DNA from: Pseudomonadota bacterium | GTDB taxonomy: Bacteria; Pseudomonadota; Alphaproteobacteria; Caulobacterales; Caulobacteraceae | NCBI GenBank assembly: GCA_023424215.1 | Contig: JAFAEC010000043.1 | Coordinates: forward strand, 1 to 19,886 | Direction of reading: 5' to 3' | DNA length: 19,886 nucleotides | Shown here: piece by piece, positions 1 through 6,710 of the stretch | Position numbering within the stretch: position 1 is the first letter of the stretch | Layout: every line of letters starts with the position of its first letter | Translations under genes and position numbers: made by a program | Notes under the pieces: model-generated | Seen by the model: only the letters and a program-made list of their open reading frames with translations | Databases searched by the model: none | What the model was told of the DNA's origin: nothing

Positions 1-1016
1 CTGAATTCGCGGCCGAATGGAAATGGGACGGCATTCGCGTCCAGGCCGTCAGTGGCCGCAAGGCCGACGGCACGCGCGTGACGCGGCTCTATTCCCGCAC
101 CGGCGAGGACATCGCAGCGGCCTTCCCCGATCTCGTCGAGGAACTGACGATCGATGGCGCGCTCGACGGTGAATTGCTGGTGATGCGCGAGAGCTCGGTC
201 CAGAGCTTCAATACGCTGCAGCAGCGCCTGAACCGCAAGACCGTCACCGCGAAGATGCTGGGCGAGTTCCCTGCCCATATCCGCGTCTACGACCTGCTCG
301 TCGATGGCGAGGAGGATATCCGGCATCTGCCTCTGGAGGAGCGGCGCCAGCGGCTGGAGAGCTTCCTGTCGCGTCTCGCCAGCATCCGCTTCGATCTCTC
401 GCCTGTGATTTCCTTCGCCTCCTGGGATGAATTGAAGGCAGCCCGCGCCGACCCGGCCAAAGCGGGAGCAGGCGCCGATGCGGAAGCGGTCGAGGGCTGC
501 ATGATCAAGCGCCGCGATTCAGCCTATCTGCCGGGTCGCCCCAAGGGCTATTGGTGGAAATGGAAGCGCGATGCCCGGCTCGTCGACTGCGTGCTGATGT
601 ATGCCCAGCGCGGTCACGGCAAGCGCTCCTCCTTCTATTCCGACTACACCTTCGGCGTCTGGCGCGTAGGCGAGGATGGCGGGCAGGAGCTGGTCCCGGT
701 CGGCAAGGCCTATTTCGGCTTCACCGACGAGGAGCTGAAGCAACTGGACAAGTTCGTTCGCGACCACACGGTCGAGCGTTTCGGACCGGTGCGCTCGGTG
801 CGCGCCGGGCGCGATTTCGGCCTGGTGCTGGAGGTGGCCTTCGAAGGCTTGCAGCGGTCGGGACGGCACAAGTCGGGGGTCGCCATGCGCTTTCCGCGGA
901 TCAGCCGCATCCGCTGGGACAAGCCGGCGCGGGAGGCAAACACCCTCGACGACGTCATGGACCTGCTGGACGCCATCGAGGGCGGCGGCGGGCGCGTGGC
1001 GAGACCTGTCGCCTAG
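1..1016 (+). CDS. ATP-dependent DNA ligase, C-terminal part (5' truncated by window)
   Basis: The reading frame is open from base 3 and has no start in the window, so the N-terminal DNA-binding region is missing. It begins just before the nucleotidyl-transferase motif KWDGIR, whose lysine forms the ligase-AMP intermediate. Later motifs are in order: DGELLVM (motif III), EGCMIKRRDS (motif IV) and WWKWKRD (motif V). An OB-fold region starting near VLMYAQRGHGKRSS follows. The C-terminal wording, including KAYFGFTDEEL and GVAMRFPRI, matches the roughly 530-residue 'cisplatin damage response' ATP-dependent ligases of alphaproteobacteria. These usually sit beside an exonuclease and a DEXH helicase, presumably upstream here. 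The role is nick sealing in DNA repair. Codon use is less G+C-biased than in the neighbours (many GAT, TAT, AAT), which could mean transfer. It could also be labelled generically as a LigB/LigC-type ligase. Confidence 0.9.
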   Translation, partial: EFAAEWKWDGIRVQAVSGRKADGTRVTRLYSRTGEDIAAAFPDLVEELTIDGALDGELLVMRESSVQSFNTLQQRLNRKTVTAKMLGEFPAHIRVYDLLVDGEEDIRHLPLEERRQRLESFLSRLASIRFDLSPVISFASWDELKAARADPAKAGAGADAEAVEGCMIKRRDSAYLPGRPKGYWWKWKRDARLVDCVLMYAQRGHGKRSSFYSDYTFGVWRVGEDGGQELVPVGKAYFGFTDEELKQLDKFVRDHTVERFGPVRSVRAGRDFGLVLEVAFEGLQRSGRHKSGVAMRFPRISRIRWDKPAREANTLDDVMDLLDAIEGGGGRVARPVA

Positions 1017-1074
1017 GCGGCCAAATCCCGTCGGCCGGGCTTCCAAATCCCGCGTCACACGCTAGACCCGGCGT

Positions 1075-2022
1075 ATGCCCGACCTGATCACTCCCCTGAA
1101 CCAGGCCGTCGCCGCCGGCCGCGAGGCGGCGGCCGTGGACGTCGCCATGGTGGCCAAGCTGACGGACATGGCCGGCGATTTCGCGGTCAACCTGCTCGTC
1201 GCCCTGATCATCCTCGCGGCGACCATCTTCGCATCGCGATGGGCCGCCCGGGCGGCCCGGCGGGTGCTGGGACGGGTGCGCGGCTTCCGCCAGGATCCGA
1301 CGGTGCTCAGCTTCGCCGTGCAGGTGGTGCGGGTGCTGGTGCTGGTCGTCGGCCTGATCGCCGTGCTGCAGCGGCTGGGGGTGCAGACGACCTCGATCAT
1401 CGCGGTGCTCGGCGCCGCCTCCCTCGCCGTCGGTCTGGCCCTTCAGGGAACGCTGTCGAACGTGGCGGCGGGGGTGATGCTGCTGGTGCTTCGGCCCTAC
1501 CGGGTCGGCGAGGTCATCGACCTCAACGGCGTCGCCGGCACGGTGCAGCGCCTCGACCTGTTCACGACGCAGCTGTCGAACGCCAACAACCACAAGATCG
1601 TGGTGCCGAACTCGAAGGTGCTCAGCGACGTGATCGTCAATCTGACCGGACAGAAGACGCGGCGCATCGAGATCAACTTCACCGTCGGCTACGGCGAGGA
1701 CCTGGGCGCGGCGCGGGAGGTGCTGGCCGGAACGGCGGCGGCGCACGAGAAGGTGCTGGAGGACCCGGCGCCTTGGACCGGCGTGACCGGTCTGCTGGAC
1801 AGCGCGGTGCAGATCACCCTGCACGCCTGGGTCAAGTCGGACGACTGGTGGCAAACCCAGGCCGACCTGATGCAGGGCGGCAAGGAGGCTCTGGACGCCG
1901 CCGACATCGAGATTCCGTTCCCGCACCAGGTCGCCGTGCCCTATGGCGACGAGCAGGACGTCCTGCCGGTCGTACGGGTGCGCAAGGAGCCGGCGGCGGA
2001 CCGGCGGGCGGAGGAAGGCTGA
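1075..2022 (+). CDS. mscS: MscS-type small-conductance mechanosensitive channel
   Basis: This 315-residue inner-membrane protein has three hydrophobic segments, at about residues 35-54, 78-98 and 105-139. The third carries the glycine/alanine-rich pore helix of MscS (GAASLAVGLALQG, then LSNVAAGVMLL). It is followed by the beta-domain signatures RPYRVGEVI and VPNSKV (about 177-182) and a cytoplasmic alpha/beta domain. Length and layout match E. coli MscS (286 aa) with a slightly longer N-terminus. The protein opens under membrane tension to release solutes during hypo-osmotic shock. The ATG at 1075 has no strong ribosome binding site. The gene lies 58 bases after the ligase on the same strand, and its stop is 3 bases before the next start, so it is probably co-transcribed with the aldolase-like gene. 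There is no functional reason to link the two. Confidence 0.92.
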   Translation: MPDLITPLNQAVAAGREAAAVDVAMVAKLTDMAGDFAVNLLVALIILAATIFASRWAARAARRVLGRVRGFRQDPTVLSFAVQVVRVLVLVVGLIAVLQRLGVQTTSIIAVLGAASLAVGLALQGTLSNVAAGVMLLVLRPYRVGEVIDLNGVAGTVQRLDLFTTQLSNANNHKIVVPNSKVLSDVIVNLTGQKTRRIEINFTVGYGEDLGAAREVLAGTAAAHEKVLEDPAPWTGVTGLLDSAVQITLHAWVKSDDWWQTQADLMQGGKEALDAADIEIPFPHQVAVPYGDEQDVLPVVRVRKEPAADRRAEEG

Positions 2023-2025
2023 GGC

Positions 2026-3045
2026 ATGCGCTACGATTTCGGCTCCGACAATACGGCCGGCATGGCCCCGGCGGCGCTTCAGGCGCTGGTCGAGGCGAAC
2101 GCCGGCTACGCGCGGGCCTATGGCGCGGACGACGCGACCGCGCGCGCAGCCCAGCTGATCCGCGAACGGCTGGACGCCGACGCCGAGGTGCGGTTCGTCT
2201 TCTCCGGCACGGCTGCGAACGCCGTGGCCCTGTCGATGCTGGCCTGGCCGCACGAGGCGGTCCTGGCCCATCACGCCGCCCACGTCTGCACCGACGAGAC
2301 GGGAGCGCCGGGGTTCTTCGGCCACGGCGTGGGTCTGATCGGCCTGCCCGGGTTCTCCGGCAAGATCGACCGGGCCGCGCTGGAGGCGGCGCTGGGCGAG
2401 CCCGAGGTGGGTCACCGTCAGCCGCCGGCGGCGCTGAGCCTGACCCAGTCGACCGAGTACGGGGCGGTCTACACCGAGGAGGAGCTGCGCCACCTGATCG
2501 AGCCGGTGAAGCTGCGCGGCTACGGCGTGCACATGGACGGGGCGCGGCTGGCGAACGCAGCGGCGGCGGGCTTCGACCTGAAGGACATCGCCCGGCTGGG
2601 GGTGGATGTGCTGGTCTTCGGCGGGGCCAAGGCGGGCGCGCTGTGCGCCGAGGCCATCGTCATGTTCGACCGGTCGCTGGCGCGCCGCATCGACAACCGG
2701 CTGAAGCAGGCCGGGCAGACCGCCTCGAAGGCCCGCTTCCTCGCCGCCCCGTTCGTGGGCCTGCTGGAGAGCGGCGCCTGGGAGACTGGAGCCGCCCACG
2801 CCAACCTCATGGCCCAGCGGCTGGCCGAGGGGGTGGCGGCCGCCACGCCCTTCATCCTCGCCCATCCGGTGGACGCCAACGCCGTTTTCGTCCGCATGCC
2901 GGCCGAGGCGCACCGACGGCTGAACGAGATGGGCTGGGCCTGCTACCGCTTCGACGACGGCTCGGTCCGCTTCGTCTGCTCGTGGGCCACGGAGACCGCG
3001 GCGGTCGACGACCTGCTGGCCGATATGGCGAAGCTTTCCGCGTGA
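2026..3045 (+). CDS. ltaE: Low-specificity L-threonine aldolase / beta-eliminating lyase family PLP enzyme
   Basis: This 339-residue fold-type I PLP enzyme resembles threonine aldolases, which cleave L-threonine or L-allo-threonine to glycine and acetaldehyde. It opens with the family's DFGSDNTAG. SGTAANA (about 60-66) fits the cofactor phosphate-binding loop, D171 in HMDGARL fits the pyridine-nitrogen contact, and K202 in FGGAKAGAL is the expected Schiff-base lysine. QSTEYGAVY (141-149) is another family block. The ATG at 2026 is preceded by GGAGGAAGG at 2010-2018, a strong ribosome binding site. The start lies 3 bases after the mscS stop, so translation may be coupled. The aldolase call rests on family resemblance; other beta-eliminating lyase activities cannot be excluded. 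Confidence 0.85.
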   Translation: MRYDFGSDNTAGMAPAALQALVEANAGYARAYGADDATARAAQLIRERLDADAEVRFVFSGTAANAVALSMLAWPHEAVLAHHAAHVCTDETGAPGFFGHGVGLIGLPGFSGKIDRAALEAALGEPEVGHRQPPAALSLTQSTEYGAVYTEEELRHLIEPVKLRGYGVHMDGARLANAAAAGFDLKDIARLGVDVLVFGGAKAGALCAEAIVMFDRSLARRIDNRLKQAGQTASKARFLAAPFVGLLESGAWETGAAHANLMAQRLAEGVAAATPFILAHPVDANAVFVRMPAEAHRRLNEMGWACYRFDDGSVRFVCSWATETAAVDDLLADMAKLSA

Positions 3046-3072
3046 CGCCGGCGCGCCGGGGCCGCGCCTGAA

Positions 3073-3639
3073 TCAGCCGGTTCCGCTGCGCGGCATGTCC
3101 ATGACTTCCGCCAGGCGGTTGCGGGCGCGGTTGACCCGGCTCTTGATGGTGCCGAGGGCGCAGCCGGCGATCTCCGCCGCCTCCTCGTAGGACAGCCCCG
3201 CCGCCCCGACCAGAACGATGGCCTCCCGGTGGGTGGGCGGCAGGTGGTCCATCGCCGCCCGCAGGCGGTCCAGCTCGACGGTCCATTCCTGCGCTCCTTC
3301 GGACACCAGGGTCGCGGCGAGGCGGCCGTCCTCGTCGGCCACCTCGCGCTGACGACGCGCCACGGTCGAGTACCAGGAGTTCCTCAGGATCGTGAACAGC
3401 CAGGCGCGCAGGTTGGTGCCGGCCTCGTAGCGGCCGCGATAGGTCCAGGCCTTGGTGAGGGTCTCCTGCACCAGGTCGTCGGCGTCGGCGGCGTTGCGGC
3501 ACAGCGACCAGGCGAAGGCCCGCAGGGACGGCAGCTGGGCGGTCACCGCCTGCCGCCACACAGCGGGGTCGGCGATGTCGTCGCGGGGGCGGACAGTCGG
3601 AGGCGAGGCGCCGTCGAGCGGCGCGAGGGCGTGCGGCAT
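3073..3639 (-). CDS. EcfG/ECF15-like extracytoplasmic function sigma factor
   Basis: The product is 188 residues. Sigma region 2 spans about 37-95, including DDLVQETLTKAW and GTNLRAWLFTILRNSWYS. Sigma region 4 spans about 124-180, including LPPTHREAIVLVGAAGLSYEEAA and GTIKSRVNRAR. These blocks closely match EcfG/SigT-type general-stress sigma factors of alphaproteobacteria, which direct RNA polymerase to GGAAC-N16-17-CGTT promoters. An upstream in-frame ATG at 3780 would add 47 low-complexity residues. I chose the ATG at 3639 because AGGAA lies 6 bases upstream and an EcfG-type promoter ends near 3694. That promoter implies autoregulation. No nepR or phyR gene is in the window, so this may be a secondary EcfG paralogue (SigU-like) rather than the main one. 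It lies tail to tail with the aldolase gene, 27 bases apart. Confidence 0.88.
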   Translation of the reverse strand: MPHALAPLDGASPPTVRPRDDIADPAVWRQAVTAQLPSLRAFAWSLCRNAADADDLVQETLTKAWTYRGRYEAGTNLRAWLFTILRNSWYSTVARRQREVADEDGRLAATLVSEGAQEWTVELDRLRAAMDHLPPTHREAIVLVGAAGLSYEEAAEIAGCALGTIKSRVNRARNRLAEVMDMPRSGTG

Positions 3640-3693
3640 TCGACGTTCCTGTCGGTCGGCGCGACGGCTCCCACGCGAGCCGGCGACCCTTTC

Positions 3694-3718
3694 GGAACGC
3701 TGCCGCTGATGCGCCGTT
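3694..3718 (+). promoter_or_regulatory. EcfG-type promoter for the egtB-egtD fusion (plus-strand reading)
   Basis: GGAAC at 3694-3698 is followed after 16 bases by CGTT at 3715-3718, matching the GGAAC-N16-17-CGTT consensus. The predicted start near 3725 leaves about 85 bases of leader before the ATG at 3810. The element is the reverse complement of the sigma-gene promoter, because GGAACG and CGTTCC form 6-base inverted arms 15 bases apart. Confidence 0.72.
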
Positions 3719-3720
3719 CC
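3694..3720 (-). promoter_or_regulatory. EcfG-type promoter for the ECF sigma gene (minus-strand reading)
   Basis: On the minus strand a GGAAC -35 element is followed after 16 bases by CGTT. This exactly fits the alphaproteobacterial general-stress sigma consensus. The predicted transcript starts about 50 bases before the ATG at 3639, which supports that start and suggests the sigma factor activates its own gene. The same bases read as a promoter on the other strand. Confidence 0.72.
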
Positions 3721-3809
3721 TTGTCGGGCTGGCGGCTTTGCAGGCTCGTCGCGGGTGGCGCCCGCGACCGCCGCTCCCATCTAGAGACGCTCCAGGGGGG
3801 ATGAACGGC

Positions 3810-5957
3810 ATGAACACCCAGACCCGCATGGCGAGCAGCGCCCGCGAAGACGTCGCCTTCTACCGGCGCGTACGCGCGGTCCTGCCGGAGCTCGCCCGCG
3901 GACTGTCGGCGGAAGACATGACGGCGCAGTCGATGCCGGACTGCAGCCCCGGCAAGTGGCACCTCGCCCACACCAGCTGGTTCTGGGAGGCGATGATCCT
4001 TTCGGCCGAGCCCGGCTACCAGCCGGTCGATCCGCAATGGGGCCTCCTGTTCAACAGCTACTACGAGGCGCTGGGCGAGCGTGTGGCGCGGCCCGACCGC
4101 GGCCTGATCACCCGTCCGGGGGTCGAGGAGGTGCTGGACCATCGCCGCGAGGTCGACCGGCGCATGATCGCGTGGCTGGGAGAGGACCGCGGCGACGCCC
4201 GGACGCGTTACCTCGTCCGGCTGGGGCTGCATCACGAGCAGCAGCATCAGGAGCTCTTCCTGATGGACATGCTTCATCTGATGTCGCACTCGCCGCTGGA
4301 CCCGGCCGCCTTTTCCGACGAGCCGCGCTCCGCCCCGGCCGAGCCCGCGCGTGGCGGCTGGGAGCGGTTCGACGGCGGCCTGGTCGAGATCGGCCACGCC
4401 GGCGGCGGCTTCGCCTTCGACAACGAGAGCCCGGCGCACCCCACCTGGCTGGAGCCGTTCGAGATCGCCGCCGACCTCACGACCAATGCGGAGTGGTTCG
4501 CCTTCATCGAGGACGGGGGCTACGCGCGGGCGGAGCTGTGGACCTCCGACGGCTGGGCGACGGTCAAGGCCGAGGGCTGGAGCGCGCCCCTGTACTGGCG
4601 ACGCGAGGGGGAGGGCTGGAGCACGATGGGTCTGGCCGGCCGACGGCCGGTCGATCCGGCGGCCCCGGTGCGGCATGTCAGCTGGTACGAGGCCGACGCC
4701 TTCGCCCGCTGGGCCGGGGCGCGGCTGCCGACCGAAGCCGAGTGGGAACACGCCGTTCGCGCCCGGCCCGGCGCGCTGGCCAACGCCTTCGGCGAGGCGT
4801 GGCAGTGGACGGCTTCGGCCTACGCGCCCTACCCGGGCTTCCGTCCGACCGAGGGAAACGCCGCCGAGTACAACGGCAAGTTCATGGCCAACCAGGTCGT
4901 GCTCAGGGGCTCGAGCTTCGCCACCCCCGAGGGTCACGCCCGCGTCAGCTACCGCAACTTCTTCTATCCGCACCAGCGCTGGGCCTTCGCGGGTCTGCGG
5001 CTGGCGCGCGACGTGCGGCGCGAGACGACCCGGAACGAAGCAGACGGCTTCCGCGAGGCCCTGCTGGCGGGCCTGGAGGGGTCGCCGAAGCAGGTGTCTC
5101 CCAAGTGGTTCTACGACGCCGAGGGATCGCAGCTGTTCGAGGCGATCACCGACCTGCCGGAATACTATCCGACCCGTCAGGAGGCGGCGCTGCTGCGGGT
5201 CGTGGCGCCCGACTGGTCGGCGCGCTTCGGGCCGGGCGCGGTGCTGGTCGAGTTCGGCTCCGGAGCCAGCGAGAAGACCCGGATCGTGCTGGACGCCGCC
5301 CCGGACCTGGCGGCCTACGTCCCCATCGACATCAGCGCCGAGGCGCTGGAGGCGGCGGCCGAGCGGATTGCTGCGGCCTATCCCCGGGTGAAGGTGCGGC
5401 CGATGGTCGGCGACTTTCTGGATCTCGACCCGCTTCCCGACGGCATAGGGGAGGGGCGGCACGTCGGCTTTTTCCCGGGCTCGACCATCGGCAATCTGGA
5501 CCCCGACGAGGCGATCGCGTTCCTGCGCGCCGCCCGCGATTTGCTGGGCGAGGGGGCGCTGTTCATCCTCGGAGCGGACCTTGTGAAGGACCCGGCGGTC
5601 CTCATCGCCGCCTATGACGACGCCGCCGGCGTCACGGCGGCGTTCAACCGCAACCTGCTGGTCCGGGCCAACCGCGAACTGGGGGCCGACTTCGACCTCG
5701 ACGCCTTCCGCCACCGGGCGGTCTGGAACGGCCCGGAGTCGCGCATGGAGATGCATCTGGAGGCGCGGCGCGACATGATGGTCCAGATCGATGGCCGTCG
5801 CATCGGCTTCGCCGCCGGCGAGACGATCCACACGGAGAACTCACGCAAGTTCACCGCCGCGTCGATCGCGGAACTGGCGGGGGCGGCGGGGTGGCGGATC
5901 GCGGACTTCCGGGTGGGACCGGAGCCCTCGGTCGCGCTGGCGCTGCTCGAAACCTGA
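3810..5957 (+). CDS. egtBD: EgtB-EgtD fusion: ergothioneine sulfoxide synthase joined to histidine N-methyltransferase
   Basis: One uninterrupted 715-codon frame encodes two ergothioneine enzymes. Residues 1-401 are EgtB-like. A DinB-type helical domain carries WHLAH (50-54) and the iron-binding HEQQHQE (142-148); a formylglycine-generating/C-lectin-type domain follows (about 185-401), ending in RNFF and GLRLARD. This half joins trimethylhistidine (hercynine) to a thiol donor with oxygen. Residues 413-715 are EgtD-like, the SAM-dependent methyltransferase that makes hercynine, with FYDAEGSQLFEAIT, EFGSGASEKT (481-490), FPGSTIGNLDPDEA and FNRNLLVRANRELGADFD. The linker is only about 12 residues. 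The ATG at 3810 is chosen because AGGGGGG lies 9 bases upstream; an ATG at 3801 is possible. Internal GTG codons might allow separate EgtD synthesis. An EcfG-type promoter precedes it. EgtA, EgtC and EgtE partners are not in the window. Confidence 0.9.
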   Translation: MNTQTRMASSAREDVAFYRRVRAVLPELARGLSAEDMTAQSMPDCSPGKWHLAHTSWFWEAMILSAEPGYQPVDPQWGLLFNSYYEALGERVARPDRGLITRPGVEEVLDHRREVDRRMIAWLGEDRGDARTRYLVRLGLHHEQQHQELFLMDMLHLMSHSPLDPAAFSDEPRSAPAEPARGGWERFDGGLVEIGHAGGGFAFDNESPAHPTWLEPFEIAADLTTNAEWFAFIEDGGYARAELWTSDGWATVKAEGWSAPLYWRREGEGWSTMGLAGRRPVDPAAPVRHVSWYEADAFARWAGARLPTEAEWEHAVRARPGALANAFGEAWQWTASAYAPYPGFRPTEGNAAEYNGKFMANQVVLRGSSFATPEGHARVSYRNFFYPHQRWAFAGLRLARDVRRETTRNEADGFREALLAGLEGSPKQVSPKWFYDAEGSQLFEAITDLPEYYPTRQEAALLRVVAPDWSARFGPGAVLVEFGSGASEKTRIVLDAAPDLAAYVPIDISAEALEAAAERIAAAYPRVKVRPMVGDFLDLDPLPDGIGEGRHVGFFPGSTIGNLDPDEAIAFLRAARDLLGEGALFILGADLVKDPAVLIAAYDDAAGVTAAFNRNLLVRANRELGADFDLDAFRHRAVWNGPESRMEMHLEARRDMMVQIDGRRIGFAAGETIHTENSRKFTAASIAELAGAAGWRIADFRVGPEPSVALALLET

Positions 5958-5972
5958 CGCGGCGCAATCGAA

Positions 5973-5999
5973 AGGGGCGGGCCATCCGGCGCCGCCCCT
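5973..5999. terminator. GC-rich hairpin between convergent genes
   Basis: AGGGGCGG and CCGCCCCT form an 8-base-pair stem, extended by an inner GCC/GGC pairing. The hairpin lies between the ends of the egtB-egtD gene and the KGG protein gene. It lacks a clear T-run on either side, so termination strength is uncertain. Confidence 0.45.
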
Positions 6000-6012
6000 C
6001 GCATTCGATGGC

Positions 6013-6237
6013 TTATTCGCTGGCCGCGGCCCGCTCGCGATTCCGCGAACCGTGGGAGGCCTCGCCGCCCTTCCGCCCGGCCTGGGCCGCAAGGCTGCGA
6101 TCCTGGGAGAAGCTTCGTTTCTCGCTCGGGACGCTGGCGCCGCCCTTGCGGGCGATCTCGCGTTGGCGTTCCGGGTCCATCGAGGCGAAGCCCCGCTTGG
6201 AGACGCCGGAGGCTCGCGTGGGCTGACTCTGAGCCAT
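6013..6237 (-). CDS. KGG-repeat stress-induced protein (YciG/GsiB-like)
   Basis: This 74-residue, very hydrophilic protein has two KGG-type repeat units: RGFASMDPERQREIARKGG followed by a unit containing RSLAAQAGRKGG. These repeats define small stress proteins such as Bacillus GsiB, E. coli YciG and fungal con-10, which accumulate during desiccation, stationary phase or general stress. They are thought to be largely disordered protectants, and no enzymatic role is known. The ATG at 6237 is preceded by AAAGGAAC, a good ribosome binding site. A GGAAC-N17-GTT box about 40-65 bases upstream places it under an EcfG-type sigma factor, fitting the sigma gene 2.4 kb away. Confidence 0.85.
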   Translation of the reverse strand: MAQSQPTRASGVSKRGFASMDPERQREIARKGGASVPSEKRSFSQDRSLAAQAGRKGGEASHGSRNRERAAASE

Positions 6238-6277
6238 CGTGGGTTCCTTTCGTGGCGCTTGTGGCGGTCGCGGATTG

Positions 6278-6302
6278 AACCCTCTGGCTTGCGTCCGGTT
6301 CC
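6278..6302 (-). promoter_or_regulatory. EcfG-type promoter of the KGG stress gene
   Basis: On the minus strand GGAAC (6302-6298) is followed after 17 bases by GTT (6280-6278). The distance to TT is the same as in the symmetric promoter at 3694-3720. The start would fall near 6270, leaving about 33 bases before the ATG. Confidence 0.62.
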
Positions 6303-6359
6303 GGCGGTCCGGTCACACAAATGCGAACGAATCACAGGGTTTGCGCGGGCCGTCCCCCC

Positions 6360-6578
6360 CTACGCCGCGGCGAACTCCGGCGGTGTCCCCCCGGGATCGA
6401 TGTCGGGACCGGGCGTTCCGGGCGCCGGGATGTCGGGCCCCGGGGTGTCCGGCGGCTGGACGTCAGGGGGGTAGCCCGGCTGGACGTCGGGCGGCGGGAC
6501 GGGGTCGATGTCGGGGCCGGGCGTGTCGGGCGGCACGATCTCCGGCTCGCCCAGGTGGATGCGGTCGATCAGGGTCAT
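6360..6578 (-). CDS. Small proline/aspartate-rich repeat protein, function unknown
   Basis: This 72-residue protein starts at an ATG preceded by a strong GAGGAGG ribosome binding site, which argues that it is translated. After a 15-residue leader (MTLIDRIHLGEPEIV) the rest is low complexity. TPGPDI occurs at residues 19-24, 45-50 and 55-60, and PPDVQP at 29-34 and 37-42. There is no lysine or cysteine, the charge is strongly negative, and no signal peptide or membrane helix is visible. I do not recognise a family. Its position among EcfG-controlled small genes suggests a stress role, but that is inference. A weak EcfG-like box (TGAAC-N18-GTT, minus strand, 6673-6648) lies upstream. It could conceivably be spurious because G+C-rich DNA favours long frames, but the strong ribosome binding site argues against this. 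Confidence 0.6.
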   Translation of the reverse strand: MTLIDRIHLGEPEIVPPDTPGPDIDPVPPPDVQPGYPPDVQPPDTPGPDIPAPGTPGPDIDPGGTPPEFAAA

Positions 6579-6645
6579 GGGAACCTCCTCGTCCTCGACC
6601 AACCCCTTCCACGCGCGTCCGTTGCATGGGGATGGGGCGGGCGGC

Positions 6646-6671
6646 GGAACCGGTCCCGGCGGGCAGCGGTT
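6646..6671 (+). promoter_or_regulatory. EcfG-like promoter of the ElaB-like gene
   Basis: GGAAC at 6646-6650 is followed by GTT at 6669-6671 after 18 bases, one longer than the best-fitting spacing. The bases around it are again nearly symmetric (GGAAC and GTTCA), giving TGAAC-N18-GTT on the other strand toward the proline-rich gene. The predicted leader to the ATG at 6711 is about 30 bases. Confidence 0.5.
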
Positions 6672-6710
6672 CAAGCGGAACGTCCGACCTGTCCCGAAGG
6701 AACCACCGTT

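Noticed and set aside
955..2913. Very long minus-strand open frame (652 codons) opposite mscS and ltaE
   Set aside because: It is rich in Arg, Gly, His and Gln with no recognisable domain, and lies opposite two clear genes. High G+C makes long antisense frames common.
2026..3045. The PLP enzyme as EgtE (ergothioneine C-S lyase) partner of egtB-egtD
   Set aside because: It has threonine-aldolase signatures, is co-oriented with mscS, and is separated from egtB-egtD by the reverse sigma gene, so there is no operon support.
3048..3059. Perfect palindrome CCGGCGCGCCGG between ltaE and the sigma gene
   Set aside because: No T-run is present, and such palindromes are expected by chance at this G+C content. 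It may help termination but cannot be supported.
3640..3780. N-terminal extension of the ECF sigma factor from the ATG at 3780
   Set aside because: The added 47 residues are Arg/Ala-rich and unlike the family, and the extension would run across the predicted promoter at 3694-3720.
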